This document shows, piece after piece, positions 1 through 9,672 of a DNA stretch of 25,796 nucleotides. The DNA comes from a virus, in the IMG/VR virus record IMGVR_UViG_3300030102_002398, positions 1 to 25,796 of that record; one strand, 5' to 3'. Under the pieces are notes generated by a model. It was not told the DNA's origin and searched no databases. It saw only the letters and a program-made list of their open reading frames with translations. Numbering within the stretch: position 1 is the stretch's first letter; every line of letters begins with the position of its first letter. A program made the translations under genes and the position numbers.

Positions 1-546
1 CGCTAAGTAACCGTCAAAATACTGGTTGACATTTTTTCTGGTGCCAATGTAGTGCGTAGTATTGGCATTCAGAGGCGACAATGCGTTTTGGCTTGGGAAA
101 GATGATATTGCAAAATCAGTAACTTTGGTTCCATTGATATACAAAATCATCCTGTCGGTTGATGTTGCATTGGCCGAATCATAAACGACTACATAATGCG
201 CCCATGCGCTTACGTCTCTCGACTCTGCTGCCGCACGAATATAAGCAAAGGATGATGCACTATACGCAATGTTTAGTTGAAAATTATCACCAGACCAACC
301 AATTTGCGTATAGGCGCTTGCGCTAGTTTCAGCATAGAATAAAAGACCAGTTGTATTATTTGCTGTACTACGCTTTGCCCAGCCAGACCAAGTCCACTTT
401 TTACGATCACCTGCAGAGGCGATTACTTTACTCAAATATGCAGAGTCATCATCGTTAAACCGCAAACTGCGGTCAATCTGATAGCTAGCAGCAGCGCCGC
501 CAGAACCGGCGGCACTACCAAGTATGTTGTTATGAAATACACTCAT
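1..546 (-). CDS. LamG/concanavalin-like adhesin or second tail-fibre protein, partial
   Basis: An open frame of 182 codons starts at the ATG at 546 and runs off the left edge without a stop, so only the N-terminus is present. The start overlaps the tail-fibre stop in an ATGA arrangement, which supports the start and suggests translational coupling. After a Gly/Ala-rich linker (residues about 9-20) the sequence reads like a LamG/concanavalin-A-like jelly-roll domain: SLRFNDDDSAYLSK, then WTWSGWAKRS, then a DRMILYINGTKV strand and HYIGTR near the edge. Such domains bind carbohydrate on cell surfaces. Its place directly behind the tail fibre suggests a distal fibre or receptor-binding subunit. 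The domain call is from pattern recognition; the exact family and ligand are unknown. Confidence 0.75.
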   Translation of the reverse strand, partial: MSVFHNNILGSAAGSGGAAASYQIDRSLRFNDDDSAYLSKVIASAGDRKKWTWSGWAKRSTANNTTGLLFYAETSASAYTQIGWSGDNFQLNIAYSASSFAYIRAAAESRDVSAWAHYVVVYDSANATSTDRMILYINGTKVTDFAISSFPSQNALSPLNANTTHYIGTRKNVNQYFDGYLA

Positions 547-3065
547 GAGTAATTAAGCGTAGCTACAGCGTGAATAGAGGTGGAAGAGCGGACGATGTAG
601 TCGATCCGATCACAGGATGACGCAGCAGTCGTAAGCGTGGGTGCGCTTCCGCCAGCAAAGTCCCAATAAGAACCGAACGCTGCTGTACGGGATCCAGTAC
701 CATCTTGCACAAGGAAGATAGAACCAGATTGACCTGCAGTCAAGTTAGAGGGGTTAGCCAGCGTGACATTCGTTCCAAGCGTCAACGTGAAGTTGCAGCT
801 AGCGGCAAAGTCTGGGGTAACGGTAGATGCGCTGGTGAGCGTATCGATTTCAGCAACAGCACCGTTCTTGACAGTGACGACACCATTAGATGCAATGCGC
901 ATCCGCTCGGTCGGTGTGTCATTTGACGTAACAGCACTTCCATTAGTGGCAAAATACAAATCATTGCCGCCAGCAGCACTTGTGTAAACAGCTCCAATTA
1001 CCGCACCTCTGTTGTTACTACCTGTGCCTGCAACGAAGTTAATATCAGCGCTGACGCCGTGAGCTGATCCATTAGCATTCTGGATCCTCAGACCTTGGAA
1101 GCCGGAAAACTGTGTAGTGGACGAAACATTGCCTTCTGATTCAAGTTGCGCACTAGGCGACGCTGTTCCGATGCCAACTCGGCCTGAGCTGTCGATGCGC
1201 ATACTTTCATTGGAGCCATTTCTGTAGAAAATGGTGTTGTTGTTTCCAGACGCATCTGCGTTTTCGTTGGTGAAGAATGAAAGGTTTCCGTTATTCGACC
1301 TGATTTCATTTCTACCGCTAGAGCCTTGAAAGAACACACGGGCTGTGCTGGGCGAAGCTACATGTAATTTTCCAGAAGGGGTACTCGTTCCAATACCAAC
1401 TCTGCCGTTGGAGTTGATGCGCATATCCTCCCCAGCTCCGCCGGTGCGGAAAGCGAGCGCATCATCATTGTGGTAATAGGTTATAAAGCCTGCGTTCTCG
1501 TCGTCTGTGTCACCAAAGTTAAGCGAAGAAGCAGAAGCATTGGACGCAACAATCGACAAGCCAGCATTTCCATTGCGTTCAACAATTAAGTCTCCTTGTC
1601 CTGCAGTAGCGGACCAAGCACGCCCTGTAGAACTCTGAACAATGTTTAATTTGGTGTCTGGGCTCGTAGTGCCAATACCAACGTTGCCGCTGGAATCTAT
1701 ACGAACGTGATCATTGAAATTAGTCGGCTGATTAAATGTCCAGCAACCGGTGCTCTGCACCCAGTTGATCGTCTTATCAGTTGCACCTTTTAGCGTGATG
1801 CCACCACCATTAGCAGTTGTATCAGTTGGTGTTGCAACAGTGCCGAGTTCGATGTTTTTATCATCGACCTGCAGCGTTGTGCTGTTGATAGTAGTTGTTG
1901 TGCCGTTAACTGTAAGATTGTTGGTAACTGTTAGGTCGTTGGCAATTGTAATGTCGTTCGCAAGTTTATCGCCAGTAACACTATCGTTTGCTAGTTTAAC
2001 GGTGGTAACACTACCGGTTGCCAGTTGAGTAGTGTCAATACCACCTGTTGCAACAGAAATTGTGCCACTACCAGTGATTGGACCGCCAGTAAGGCCAGTG
2101 CCAGTAGCAATGTTTGTGACAGTACCAGCACCACTGACAGTACCAGGGACCCAGGCACTACCGTTCCATTTCAAAAGTTCGTTAGTGCTTGGGCTAGCAA
2201 CAGAAACGTTAGACAGGTCATTAAGTTCGACATCTAACTTACTACCATCAATTGCAGCAGAAGAGCTAATGTCAGCGTTTACAATAGTACCATCAACAAT
2301 CTTTGATGAAGTAACTGAGTTGGAAGCAAGTTTAGCTTCCGTAACGGCACCATTAGTAATTTCAGAAGTACCAATGGCACCACTAGATGCTGAAGTAATT
2401 CTGCCTTGTGCATCAACAGTAATGTCTGCAGCACTATAGGTTCCTGCAGTTACAGCAGTGTCAGCAAGTTTAGCTGCAGTAACTGCGTCATCAGCAATCT
2501 TCGCTGTTGTCACACCTGCGTCGACAAGTTCTGCAGTGTCAATAGAGTTGTTAGTAACAGCAACAGTAATCTTACCTGTAGAGGGTGAATTATCAGTAAC
2601 AGTGATTGCGTTACCAGCAACAACGTCACCCGTAAGTGCATTTGCAATCTGCGTTGAAGTTTGGTTTTGTACAGCAGCAGTTGTTGCAATCTTAGTGTCA
2701 GAAGAACTCCACGTTTCACCACTGTCAATGGTTTCGCTGTTTTTGCCCCACTTATTGTTTTCCATCTCCTGAGCACTATAAAGTGCTTGGAGTTGGTTAT
2801 CGTTCAAAGCATCATGGCGGATCGAAGATCCTGCAAAGTAGGTAGCCTCTGCAGAATCTACATCCGTTTCTCTGAAAATTCTGATGTCTACACCTGAAGC
2901 GGGGGCGGTGGTGAATTGAATCTGTGTAGCGTTGGCAAAAGTAAATGCAGTTGTAGCAACCTCATCCAGGGTGACTTTGACGTGAGATTGATCAAGATAT
3001 GGGAAAGTAAATGAGTATAAAACGGTTGAGCCGTTTCCTGTGTATGTAGATTGTGTAGTAGCCAT
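543..3065 (-). CDS. 17: Tail fibre protein, T7 gp17-like N-terminus
   Basis: This 840-residue protein attaches the adsorption fibre to the tail. Residues about 1-145 match the T7 gp17 N-terminal attachment domain (YTGNGSTVLYSFTFPYLD, then VKVTLDEV, then RIFRETDVDSAEATYF). Residues about 174-275 and 343-372 carry short KLAD.AVT/KLAN.SVT-type repeats, probably forming an extended trimeric stalk. Residues about 455-745 hold four copies of an RI.S.G.V unit, three of them continuing as VGIGT.(S/T)P, which is common in marine phage fibres. The C-terminal part (from about 745) is a beta-rich tip. I see no intramolecular-chaperone (S74) motif. It starts 15 bases after the gp16 stop and overlaps the next adhesin by 3 bases. 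The N-terminal identity is confident; the distal part is host-range specific and not assignable. Confidence 0.9.
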   Translation of the reverse strand: MATTQSTYTGNGSTVLYSFTFPYLDQSHVKVTLDEVATTAFTFANATQIQFTTAPASGVDIRIFRETDVDSAEATYFAGSSIRHDALNDNQLQALYSAQEMENNKWGKNSETIDSGETWSSSDTKIATTAAVQNQTSTQIANALTGDVVAGNAITVTDNSPSTGKITVAVTNNSIDTAELVDAGVTTAKIADDAVTAAKLADTAVTAGTYSAADITVDAQGRITSASSGAIGTSEITNGAVTEAKLASNSVTSSKIVDGTIVNADISSSAAIDGSKLDVELNDLSNVSVASPSTNELLKWNGSAWVPGTVSGAGTVTNIATGTGLTGGPITGSGTISVATGGIDTTQLATGSVTTVKLANDSVTGDKLANDITIANDLTVTNNLTVNGTTTTINSTTLQVDDKNIELGTVATPTDTTANGGGITLKGATDKTINWVQSTGCWTFNQPTNFNDHVRIDSSGNVGIGTTSPDTKLNIVQSSTGRAWSATAGQGDLIVERNGNAGLSIVASNASASSLNFGDTDDENAGFITYYHNDDALAFRTGGAGEDMRINSNGRVGIGTSTPSGKLHVASPSTARVFFQGSSGRNEIRSNNGNLSFFTNENADASGNNNTIFYRNGSNESMRIDSSGRVGIGTASPSAQLESEGNVSSTTQFSGFQGLRIQNANGSAHGVSADINFVAGTGSNNRGAVIGAVYTSAAGGNDLYFATNGSAVTSNDTPTERMRIASNGVVTVKNGAVAEIDTLTSASTVTPDFAASCNFTLTLGTNVTLANPSNLTAGQSGSIFLVQDGTGSRTAAFGSYWDFAGGSAPTLTTAASSCDRIDYIVRSSTSIHAVATLNYS
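830..1705 (-). repeat. Coding GIGT-type repeats in the distal tail fibre
   Basis: The pattern (V/M)RI(D/N/A)S.G.V recurs four times, the first three followed by GIGT(T/S/A)(S/T)P. Copies are spaced about 80 to 100 residues apart. Each unit precedes a variable beta-rich segment. Such modules favour recombination between fibres of different phages. Confidence 0.65.
1950..2546 (-). repeat. Coding KLA-type repeats in the tail-fibre stalk
   Basis: This is a series of imperfect repeats of roughly 10 to 14 codons inside the fibre gene, read as (K/E)(L/I)A(D/N/S).(A/S)VT.. at fibre residues about 174-275 and again at 343-372. They are protein-level repeats (fibre stalk), not a mobile or CRISPR-type array. 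Confidence 0.7.
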
Positions 3066-3079
3066 TCGCTAATTACTCG

Positions 3080-6000
3080 CTATTTGTTTTCGAGTTGAAA
3101 AGGTGGAATGTTGTAACGTTCTTGTTCTCGGATGTTAATTTTACGTTGGGTGACTGCAGCTTCAACATCCGCTCTTTGTGACATTTCTCTTTCAGCATTC
3201 TTTTTAGCCTTACGGAGAATTTTGTCAATGTTGTTGTATAGGTTGCCGAATTTTTCAGCTTTAGTTTCACCAGGGTTTGCAGCTTGTGACTTTCTGTAAG
3301 CTGCTTTCCATTTATCAGCAGGCATCCGATTCATAATCTTTTTAATCTCATTTCGGAAGTAACCTTGCTGACCAATAAGACTTAGCAGCTCTGATCGTTG
3401 AGCTGCAGTGTATTTGACACCTGCACTTGTGCTGGTAAATATAGGACGTGCATCGTATTCGATGTCAATGAGGTATTGACGTTCAGGTGAAATGCCATCT
3501 GCTTTTTTGAATGGAGCAGTAGCATTCCAAATACGTGTGAAGAAATCGTCAGCGTAACGGACAGGTTTGCCGTCAATCCAATCGTACTTACCAGGCAATG
3601 CACCAGGCACACCTAACTCGTCAAGAAAACGATTTCGGTTACGAAGGTGGCTCATGAAATCTTCTTCAAATTCACGAAGTTGAGGGGAGATAATCCTACT
3701 AAATTCAGCCCTAGCACCACTCAAAGGCAGCAGACTACTTGCAGTAGAAGCGGCAAACCTATTCATTGCAGCCCCACTGCCCTCAAAGATTTCGAGCATA
3801 GGACCAAGAGATGCAAGCATAGATTTATTTACAAGACTTGCACCAAGAATGTGCATCAACCTTTCTCTGAAGCTGTCCATTTCTAATGGCTCTAAGACAT
3901 CAAAGTTGTCCATAACATCTGCCGTCAAAGCAAGATAATCAGACAAAGGACCTAAACCATCATAAGTGTACCAGTTTCCATCAAGACCTTTAATACTGCG
4001 TGGCTGCCAGCCTACTTCCCTACGCATTTTTTGGCGTTCTTTGTCGAAGTGACCATTGCCGTGCAGTCGGTCATTCATAAACAGACCTGTTGCAAGCGTC
4101 ATAGTCACAAGACCAATCGCCTTCCTACCCCGCATTTCGGCTTGAAGGGTAGCAAAAGTTTGCTCAATGTTTTCGTCGATAGGCAGTCCCCTAGCCTTCA
4201 AAATATCTACAACCTCTGTGGTTGTAAAATCTTTTGGAGATTTACTTGCTAGTTTATTGATGTCTTGCTGGAAAACTGACCAGGGAGAAAATGTATCAGC
4301 TATACCCACAACGTTTGCTGATGTACGTGGAAACAGCATAAAGGGTTTGATTGCAGGGAATCTGTTGATGAGTTCACCAAGAGCATCAGCACCAGGGCTG
4401 TCAAGGTTAAGTGCCATCTCCCTACTAGCATAATCAACAGCCTCGTCCGTGATCATGCCACTAGAATCGAACATAGACGAATAGATTTCGTCAGAAGCTT
4501 GTTTGTAAGTTTGTTCGTTCAGTTCAACACCACCGTCAATAAATTTATCCCAGGCTCGGCCTCTTGCTTGAATGTTTGCTTCGACAGCTCTGGTAAATCC
4601 ATCCATTGCGGTCATGGCATTAGCACCAAACCTAAGCATCGGATTGTTAGAGAGATCCTGCATTGCTTGGGCTTGCTCAAACAAAACCCGTGGACCCAAA
4701 TTGCCTTCTTTCGCGGCAGCGTTAGCAAAGGCAAACAGCACATCCATCTGACCTTCATTTTCTTCTACAAGGTCTCTGCGCATAATGTAGCTAACAGAAG
4801 TCGGATCGGCAGAAGCCTTTCTAAAAACTTTTGCCAAATGACTAGAACCTTTTGACAGAGTGTCAAACACTGCTGAATATTGATACCACGCTCTGCGCAT
4901 AGTCTTCAAATCTCCACGCAATGCAGCGCCAGCAAAAATACTGATTGGTTTAGTCAGCATAAGAACTGAGTTACCCATCACAGCCTTTGCAGGCGTAGAC
5001 ACAGAAGTCAGAACGGAGTTATAGATGTTAGAGTAAAAACCACGAACAAGAACGTTAGGAATTTCTGGATTATCATCTATAAATGCCTTTCGCATGTCAC
5101 TCATGCTGCTGGTGACAAACTTCATCAGCTTATCAAGAGTATCGACGTTACCGTCAGTAAACTCCCATGCTAGTTGCAAAGGACGCAAAAAGTCTTCACG
5201 TTCTGCCGCCATTGTACGCAGTTCGTTTACAGTGGTTTTTGCTCTTGGAATGATGTCAGCAAGTGCATCTTGCGTGCGTGCTCTGGCATTCTCTGAAATC
5301 TCCAGCATCTTTTCTGGATCTTTAGCTATCCTATATCTTTCCCACAACTTAATGTTAGCTAGACCAGCACCACGATTGTAAGAAGCAATACCCTTTTCGA
5401 CAAGCAAATATTCCAAGCGATCTAGGATCATTTCTTGAGCACGCTTTACACCATCAGTTCCATCTAGCAAACGTGCACCTTCTGACATGTCAGCAACCTG
5501 ACCAGCCAAAGAGTGTGTAAGGTAAGCTTGTGCTTTGATGGTATCCATGTTCATATATTCGTCCATATATTTCTTGATTGATTTGAAGACAGCTTCATAA
5601 CCAACTTGTGAAATAGGTCGAATAGTACCTTTTAGAGTTTGAACTTCATCTTTAAAATTGTTGAGGAGTTTTTTAAGCTCACCACGATCCATGCGTGGAT
5701 CCATCATCTGTTCAGACAGAACTTCCGCAGCAGCATCACGTTCTGCAGCAGTCACTTTAAATCCATCACCTTCGTAGTCGAAGTTACCAGCTTTTTTGAG
5801 ATTTGCTACAAGCCGTTGGATGAAATTTCTAGACTTAAGATTGTCAGGTGCTAGTCCTTTTTTAATTGCAGCATCAGAAGCCATACTTCCAACCCTACCG
5901 TTAATGGTTTTTTTGTTGCCTTGGATGCGTGCTGCATCTACAGAAGCGCCAATAACACCACCATTATCTTCGGCACGGACACCCTCTTCATCAATATCAA

Positions 6001-7075
6001 AGGCGTCATCCTTACCTACCCTAGGAACATCCTCAACATCTGTTTCTCTGTAGTATTGACCAAGTTCCTCTAAAGCGTCGTCACGCTCTTGTGCAGCCGT
6101 TTTAACGGCATTTTCTACACTTTCATCAGCCGTTTTGTTAAGCTTCAGTTTTTTAAAATACTCTTCAGCAGAACTTGTTTTAGGGATAAATTTACCAAGC
6201 TTAGCGGTTTGCATTTGTGCCCTTAACAAAGAAGCACCACCTATAGCAAGATCACCGAATATGCCAAGCAAACCTCCAGCGACAACGTTTTTAATTTTTT
6301 TTGTGTCAGGAGAATCGCTATCTAATGTTGCTAAATCGTCAGGGATATACTGACCAATACCAGTTGGAAACGCTTCTTTGAGTGCACCAGCCCAATTTTC
6401 GTCAGTCTCACTGAGTTTGTTTGCAGAGTCAATATATGCTCCGACACCTGCTGCTAGGCTGGTTTCGCCTACCATTTTGACAATCCTACTGTCTTTTGCT
6501 GCAGCAGGCAAAAACCTTTTTAGTCCGCTGGCTGCTGCTTTTGTTGGACTTGCCAGTAACAGTGAAGGCACCAAGAAAGACATAAGTTCCCGTGCACTTT
6601 GAATTACTTCATTACGGTACTTAGAACGCTTTTTGATGTTTACACCAGGAATCATATTTAGATGGTCTGTGATGAAATCATTCAGACCCTCTCCAGGTGC
6701 TGACAAGACATCTAGTACGTTTCTGACTACAGGGGCTCTATTTGCAAATAAAGGTGTAGGCCCCTCTTGTCTATACTGACTGTCTTTATCTTCAGTTGTC
6801 TTTTCAGGTTGATCGGTAGGTGCAGGGTCTGCTTCCATAACTGGCTCAACATCTGCTTCGATAGCGACAGGAGTAGACTCAACTGTTTCTGGGAGATCCC
6901 TGAGAGTTTCACCACCTTCTGGCTGCTCTTCACCGAACGTGCCTGGGAGATCAAATTGTCGTGTTGCTTCTAGAGATTCTTGTGATGCCTCCAAAGCCGC
7001 TTGCACATTATCAAGGGCTTCCTGTGGAATGACAATCTCAGGTTCTCTAAATTCTTCATTCACTTTATCTTGCAT
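3080..7075 (-). CDS. 16: Internal core / ejection protein, gp16-like
   Basis: At 1331 residues, this is the size and position of T7 gp16 (1318 aa), the largest ejection protein that forms the channel across the envelope during infection. Residues about 1-105 are strongly acidic and Pro/Glu-rich (EEQPEGGETL and similar), and I see none of the lytic transglycosylase motifs that T7 gp16 carries at its N-terminus. Residues about 160-180 include a short hydrophobic stretch (MSFLVPSLLLA). The rest is helical and charged, as in the family. The ATG at 7075 has GAGG about 9 bases upstream, supporting the start. It lies between gp15 and gp17 as in T7. The assignment rests mainly on order and length. 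Confidence 0.85.
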   Translation of the reverse strand: MQDKVNEEFREPEIVIPQEALDNVQAALEASQESLEATRQFDLPGTFGEEQPEGGETLRDLPETVESTPVAIEADVEPVMEADPAPTDQPEKTTEDKDSQYRQEGPTPLFANRAPVVRNVLDVLSAPGEGLNDFITDHLNMIPGVNIKKRSKYRNEVIQSARELMSFLVPSLLLASPTKAAASGLKRFLPAAAKDSRIVKMVGETSLAAGVGAYIDSANKLSETDENWAGALKEAFPTGIGQYIPDDLATLDSDSPDTKKIKNVVAGGLLGIFGDLAIGGASLLRAQMQTAKLGKFIPKTSSAEEYFKKLKLNKTADESVENAVKTAAQERDDALEELGQYYRETDVEDVPRVGKDDAFDIDEEGVRAEDNGGVIGASVDAARIQGNKKTINGRVGSMASDAAIKKGLAPDNLKSRNFIQRLVANLKKAGNFDYEGDGFKVTAAERDAAAEVLSEQMMDPRMDRGELKKLLNNFKDEVQTLKGTIRPISQVGYEAVFKSIKKYMDEYMNMDTIKAQAYLTHSLAGQVADMSEGARLLDGTDGVKRAQEMILDRLEYLLVEKGIASYNRGAGLANIKLWERYRIAKDPEKMLEISENARARTQDALADIIPRAKTTVNELRTMAAEREDFLRPLQLAWEFTDGNVDTLDKLMKFVTSSMSDMRKAFIDDNPEIPNVLVRGFYSNIYNSVLTSVSTPAKAVMGNSVLMLTKPISIFAGAALRGDLKTMRRAWYQYSAVFDTLSKGSSHLAKVFRKASADPTSVSYIMRRDLVEENEGQMDVLFAFANAAAKEGNLGPRVLFEQAQAMQDLSNNPMLRFGANAMTAMDGFTRAVEANIQARGRAWDKFIDGGVELNEQTYKQASDEIYSSMFDSSGMITDEAVDYASREMALNLDSPGADALGELINRFPAIKPFMLFPRTSANVVGIADTFSPWSVFQQDINKLASKSPKDFTTTEVVDILKARGLPIDENIEQTFATLQAEMRGRKAIGLVTMTLATGLFMNDRLHGNGHFDKERQKMRREVGWQPRSIKGLDGNWYTYDGLGPLSDYLALTADVMDNFDVLEPLEMDSFRERLMHILGASLVNKSMLASLGPMLEIFEGSGAAMNRFAASTASSLLPLSGARAEFSRIISPQLREFEEDFMSHLRNRNRFLDELGVPGALPGKYDWIDGKPVRYADDFFTRIWNATAPFKKADGISPERQYLIDIEYDARPIFTSTSAGVKYTAAQRSELLSLIGQQGYFRNEIKKIMNRMPADKWKAAYRKSQAANPGETKAEKFGNLYNNIDKILRKAKKNAEREMSQRADVEAAVTQRKINIREQERYNIPPFQLENK

Positions 7076-7108
7076 CTAGGGAAGCCTCATTGATACTTTG
7101 TTTGTTAA

Positions 7109-9655
7109 TCATTGGATAAGATCATCTACACTGCCATAAGCTTTGTTAAGACCATCAGTGTCGTATTGACCCATACCATTGCTAGCTTTTACAGAAGCAA
7201 ACTGACGGGCAATACCGTTGTTATATTCAACAGCAGAAATTGTACCATTAAGGTACTGTTGTCTACCTGCAATGTCTAAATAATAATCAGCAAGTCGGTC
7301 TTGTATAGCTGGCGTGAATTTTGTGCTCAAACTAATTCCTAATGCTTTAGCGGCTACATCTGGAAACAACATTTGGTATGCACCAATAGCAGCACTTCTA
7401 CGGTTTGAAGGTACTCCTAATGCCGCTTGATGAGCAAGGTAGTCCTTTTGATATTTGACAACTTGGTTGATTGTCATGTTTGTAATGTCTTCACCAGCCC
7501 GTGAAAAACCTTCTAAATAACCTTTAAAAAGAGTATTGTAGTTACTGCCAGACTCAAGTTGCCTGATTCTTTCTTTAAGATTACTTGTCTGCTCACTTTC
7601 AGATATAGGAGTTTTCCAAGTACCTTCAATACGCCGTCTTTGGTTAGTAGTAAGGCTGCCATCTAAAATGTTTTGCATTAAAGATTTAGCTTCACCGCCT
7701 ATAGCTTCATAGGCTTTGCTGTAGTTAGCGTACTCCGGCAATGCTGGTAAGTCCAAAACGTCATTTTGTCTAGTAATAATCGAGAGAAGTGGAACACCTG
7801 TTTCTCTAGAGATAGCCCGTGCTATACCAACCTTATCTGCTAATGATTCAGATAAAGGTGATTTCAGAAGCAGTGGATCTTTGGAAAGGGCAGTCTTCAA
7901 CTCTTCGATGTCTCGTTCATTGAAAAAAAGGTTTGGCTCATCAAAAGCTTTTCCTCTAAGGCTGCTTACAATACTACGCCTTGTGTTTACGCGTTCGGTA
8001 AAATTCCTTGATGATTGTCTTTCATCAATAGGAATTGTCATTTTGATATAGTTTTCAAATACGCCTGCATCATTCAAATAGTATTTACTATTCGGATCTT
8101 TTACCCCTTTTTTTACTTTTTCAGTTACTTCAAATGAAGCTCTACGAGAGGCTTCTGCCGGTGAAAATTTACCACTATCGATGTAAGATTGTCTTGCAAG
8201 TTGGTATTCTCTTACAAGATCTCCCCTCATGTAACTTGCTTCTCTGCTCCGTATTTTTTCTGGAGTTAACTCCGTTACAGTTTTAATAACATCTTCAATT
8301 GCCTGTTCATCGTCTTCAAAGTTCGGAGCAACTTGTTTTGCTTGTGTTTGTGCTCTTCCGATAAACTCCCTGTACAAGTCTGCCGGAACATCTTCGAGAT
8401 CTTCAGGTCTAAGTTCTCCCCTTGCCTCTTTGTCCTGTAAAGCTGCTCTTAGTGGGGCAATATTTCTTTTGTCATCATAAAGCACCTTAGCCATAGAGTT
8501 CAGTTTAGTGATGGCACTAGATGCGTTTTGACCAAATGCACTTACGAGCTGTGCTTTGACTGAAAAAATAGCAGTAGGTGAAAGTAAATCTTGATTTTCT
8601 TCCGCTCTTTGCAAATATTCTTCTACAGCGTCATCGGCCTGTTCTTCCTCTAAAGCATCTTCTTGACGCATAAAGTCGATAGTTGCGTTTTTAATTTCTA
8701 CACGTATTTCATCAAATTGACTTTTTCCGTACAAGTCACCAAACGTCCTGCCTTTTGGATCATTGTCAATCGGCTGATCCATTAGCTCTTCTAAATCAAC
8801 ACCTTTCCCTGAAAGTTCTTGAGTGACTAGAACTCTTTTTAACTCTTGCCAAGCTTCACCAAAAGTGTAAAGTTCTCCATTTGATTTGCGTGAATTGACA
8901 ATCTTAGCAAAATAAAGATTTAGATCTCTACCAGCGATAAATTCGTTGACAGTCTCGTTATAAAGCTTTTGACCTTCACCAACTAAAAAGGCATTTCTAG
9001 CTTCTTCAACCGAATTGCTTTCTGCTGTCCTAATATCTTTACCAGCAAACTCATTGAGAAAAGCAGGTTTAATACCAGTAAGTCCCTGTTGATCAATGAA
9101 GTCGCTACGGAGCTGTGCTAAAGCAAAGGCTCTTAAAGCAGGGTCAGTACGTGTGTCACTAAGTTTAAATTGTTCTCCTGTTTCAGGATGATAAAAAGTC
9201 TTTTCGTCTTTAGTAAAGGTGTCTGCCAACCATCCTGCATACTGTTGACCAGCAAGTTCTGCCTTACCTTTAACATATCCGTAACGCTTCCATCCAGACA
9301 TGTTCTGGACAGCTAAAGAGACTTCACCAGACTCACCAGACCTATTGATGTCATAAGCGACTGCATGTGCGTCTTTTTCGTCTGCCTTCAGTTGCCGTCC
9401 TGCCTGCTGAATTTCGTTCGATACCTCTGGAGAGTTTTCTTGCTGAAAAGCAAGATTGTATCCCTCCATCATCTGGTCTTTATTAACTTGTTGTTGATAT
9501 TTGAATAGTTCTTCGCCAAGAGTCCTGGAAAACTGTGCCAGTTGCTCCATTGACTTATCTTCTGCTACGAACTCTCGCTGTGCTTGGATGGGTGAAAACC
9601 CTATAGTTTGTTGTGTAGGGTTGTAGGATACTGACTCTTCGTATGGTGTGGTCAT
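7109..9655 (-). CDS. 15: Internal core / ejection protein, gp15-like, with lysozyme-like C-terminal domain
   Basis: This 848-residue core protein is at the gp15 position (T7 gp15 is 747 aa). Residues 1 to about 690 are helical and rich in Gln/Glu, as expected of a DNA-ejection channel subunit. From about residue 695 the sequence changes to a lysozyme/transglycosylase-like fold: LESGSNYNTLF with a candidate catalytic Glu at 701, then NMTINQVVKYQ, then AAIGAYQML, then TKFTPAIQDRLADYYL. That series is typical of muramidase-like domains in phage structural proteins. I infer that local peptidoglycan cleavage during DNA entry is carried by gp15 here. It starts 18 bases after gp14 ends and no Shine-Dalgarno site is evident. 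Confidence 0.85.
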   Translation of the reverse strand: MTTPYEESVSYNPTQQTIGFSPIQAQREFVAEDKSMEQLAQFSRTLGEELFKYQQQVNKDQMMEGYNLAFQQENSPEVSNEIQQAGRQLKADEKDAHAVAYDINRSGESGEVSLAVQNMSGWKRYGYVKGKAELAGQQYAGWLADTFTKDEKTFYHPETGEQFKLSDTRTDPALRAFALAQLRSDFIDQQGLTGIKPAFLNEFAGKDIRTAESNSVEEARNAFLVGEGQKLYNETVNEFIAGRDLNLYFAKIVNSRKSNGELYTFGEAWQELKRVLVTQELSGKGVDLEELMDQPIDNDPKGRTFGDLYGKSQFDEIRVEIKNATIDFMRQEDALEEEQADDAVEEYLQRAEENQDLLSPTAIFSVKAQLVSAFGQNASSAITKLNSMAKVLYDDKRNIAPLRAALQDKEARGELRPEDLEDVPADLYREFIGRAQTQAKQVAPNFEDDEQAIEDVIKTVTELTPEKIRSREASYMRGDLVREYQLARQSYIDSGKFSPAEASRRASFEVTEKVKKGVKDPNSKYYLNDAGVFENYIKMTIPIDERQSSRNFTERVNTRRSIVSSLRGKAFDEPNLFFNERDIEELKTALSKDPLLLKSPLSESLADKVGIARAISRETGVPLLSIITRQNDVLDLPALPEYANYSKAYEAIGGEAKSLMQNILDGSLTTNQRRRIEGTWKTPISESEQTSNLKERIRQLESGSNYNTLFKGYLEGFSRAGEDITNMTINQVVKYQKDYLAHQAALGVPSNRRSAAIGAYQMLFPDVAAKALGISLSTKFTPAIQDRLADYYLDIAGRQQYLNGTISAVEYNNGIARQFASVKASNGMGQYDTDGLNKAYGSVDDLIQ

Positions 9656-9672
9656 TTTTGTTGTCTATTAAT

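Noticed and set aside
1950-2546. Repeat array considered as CRISPR or tandem DNA repeat
   Set aside because: Units are degenerate at the DNA level and keep the reading frame; they are protein repeats of the fibre stalk.
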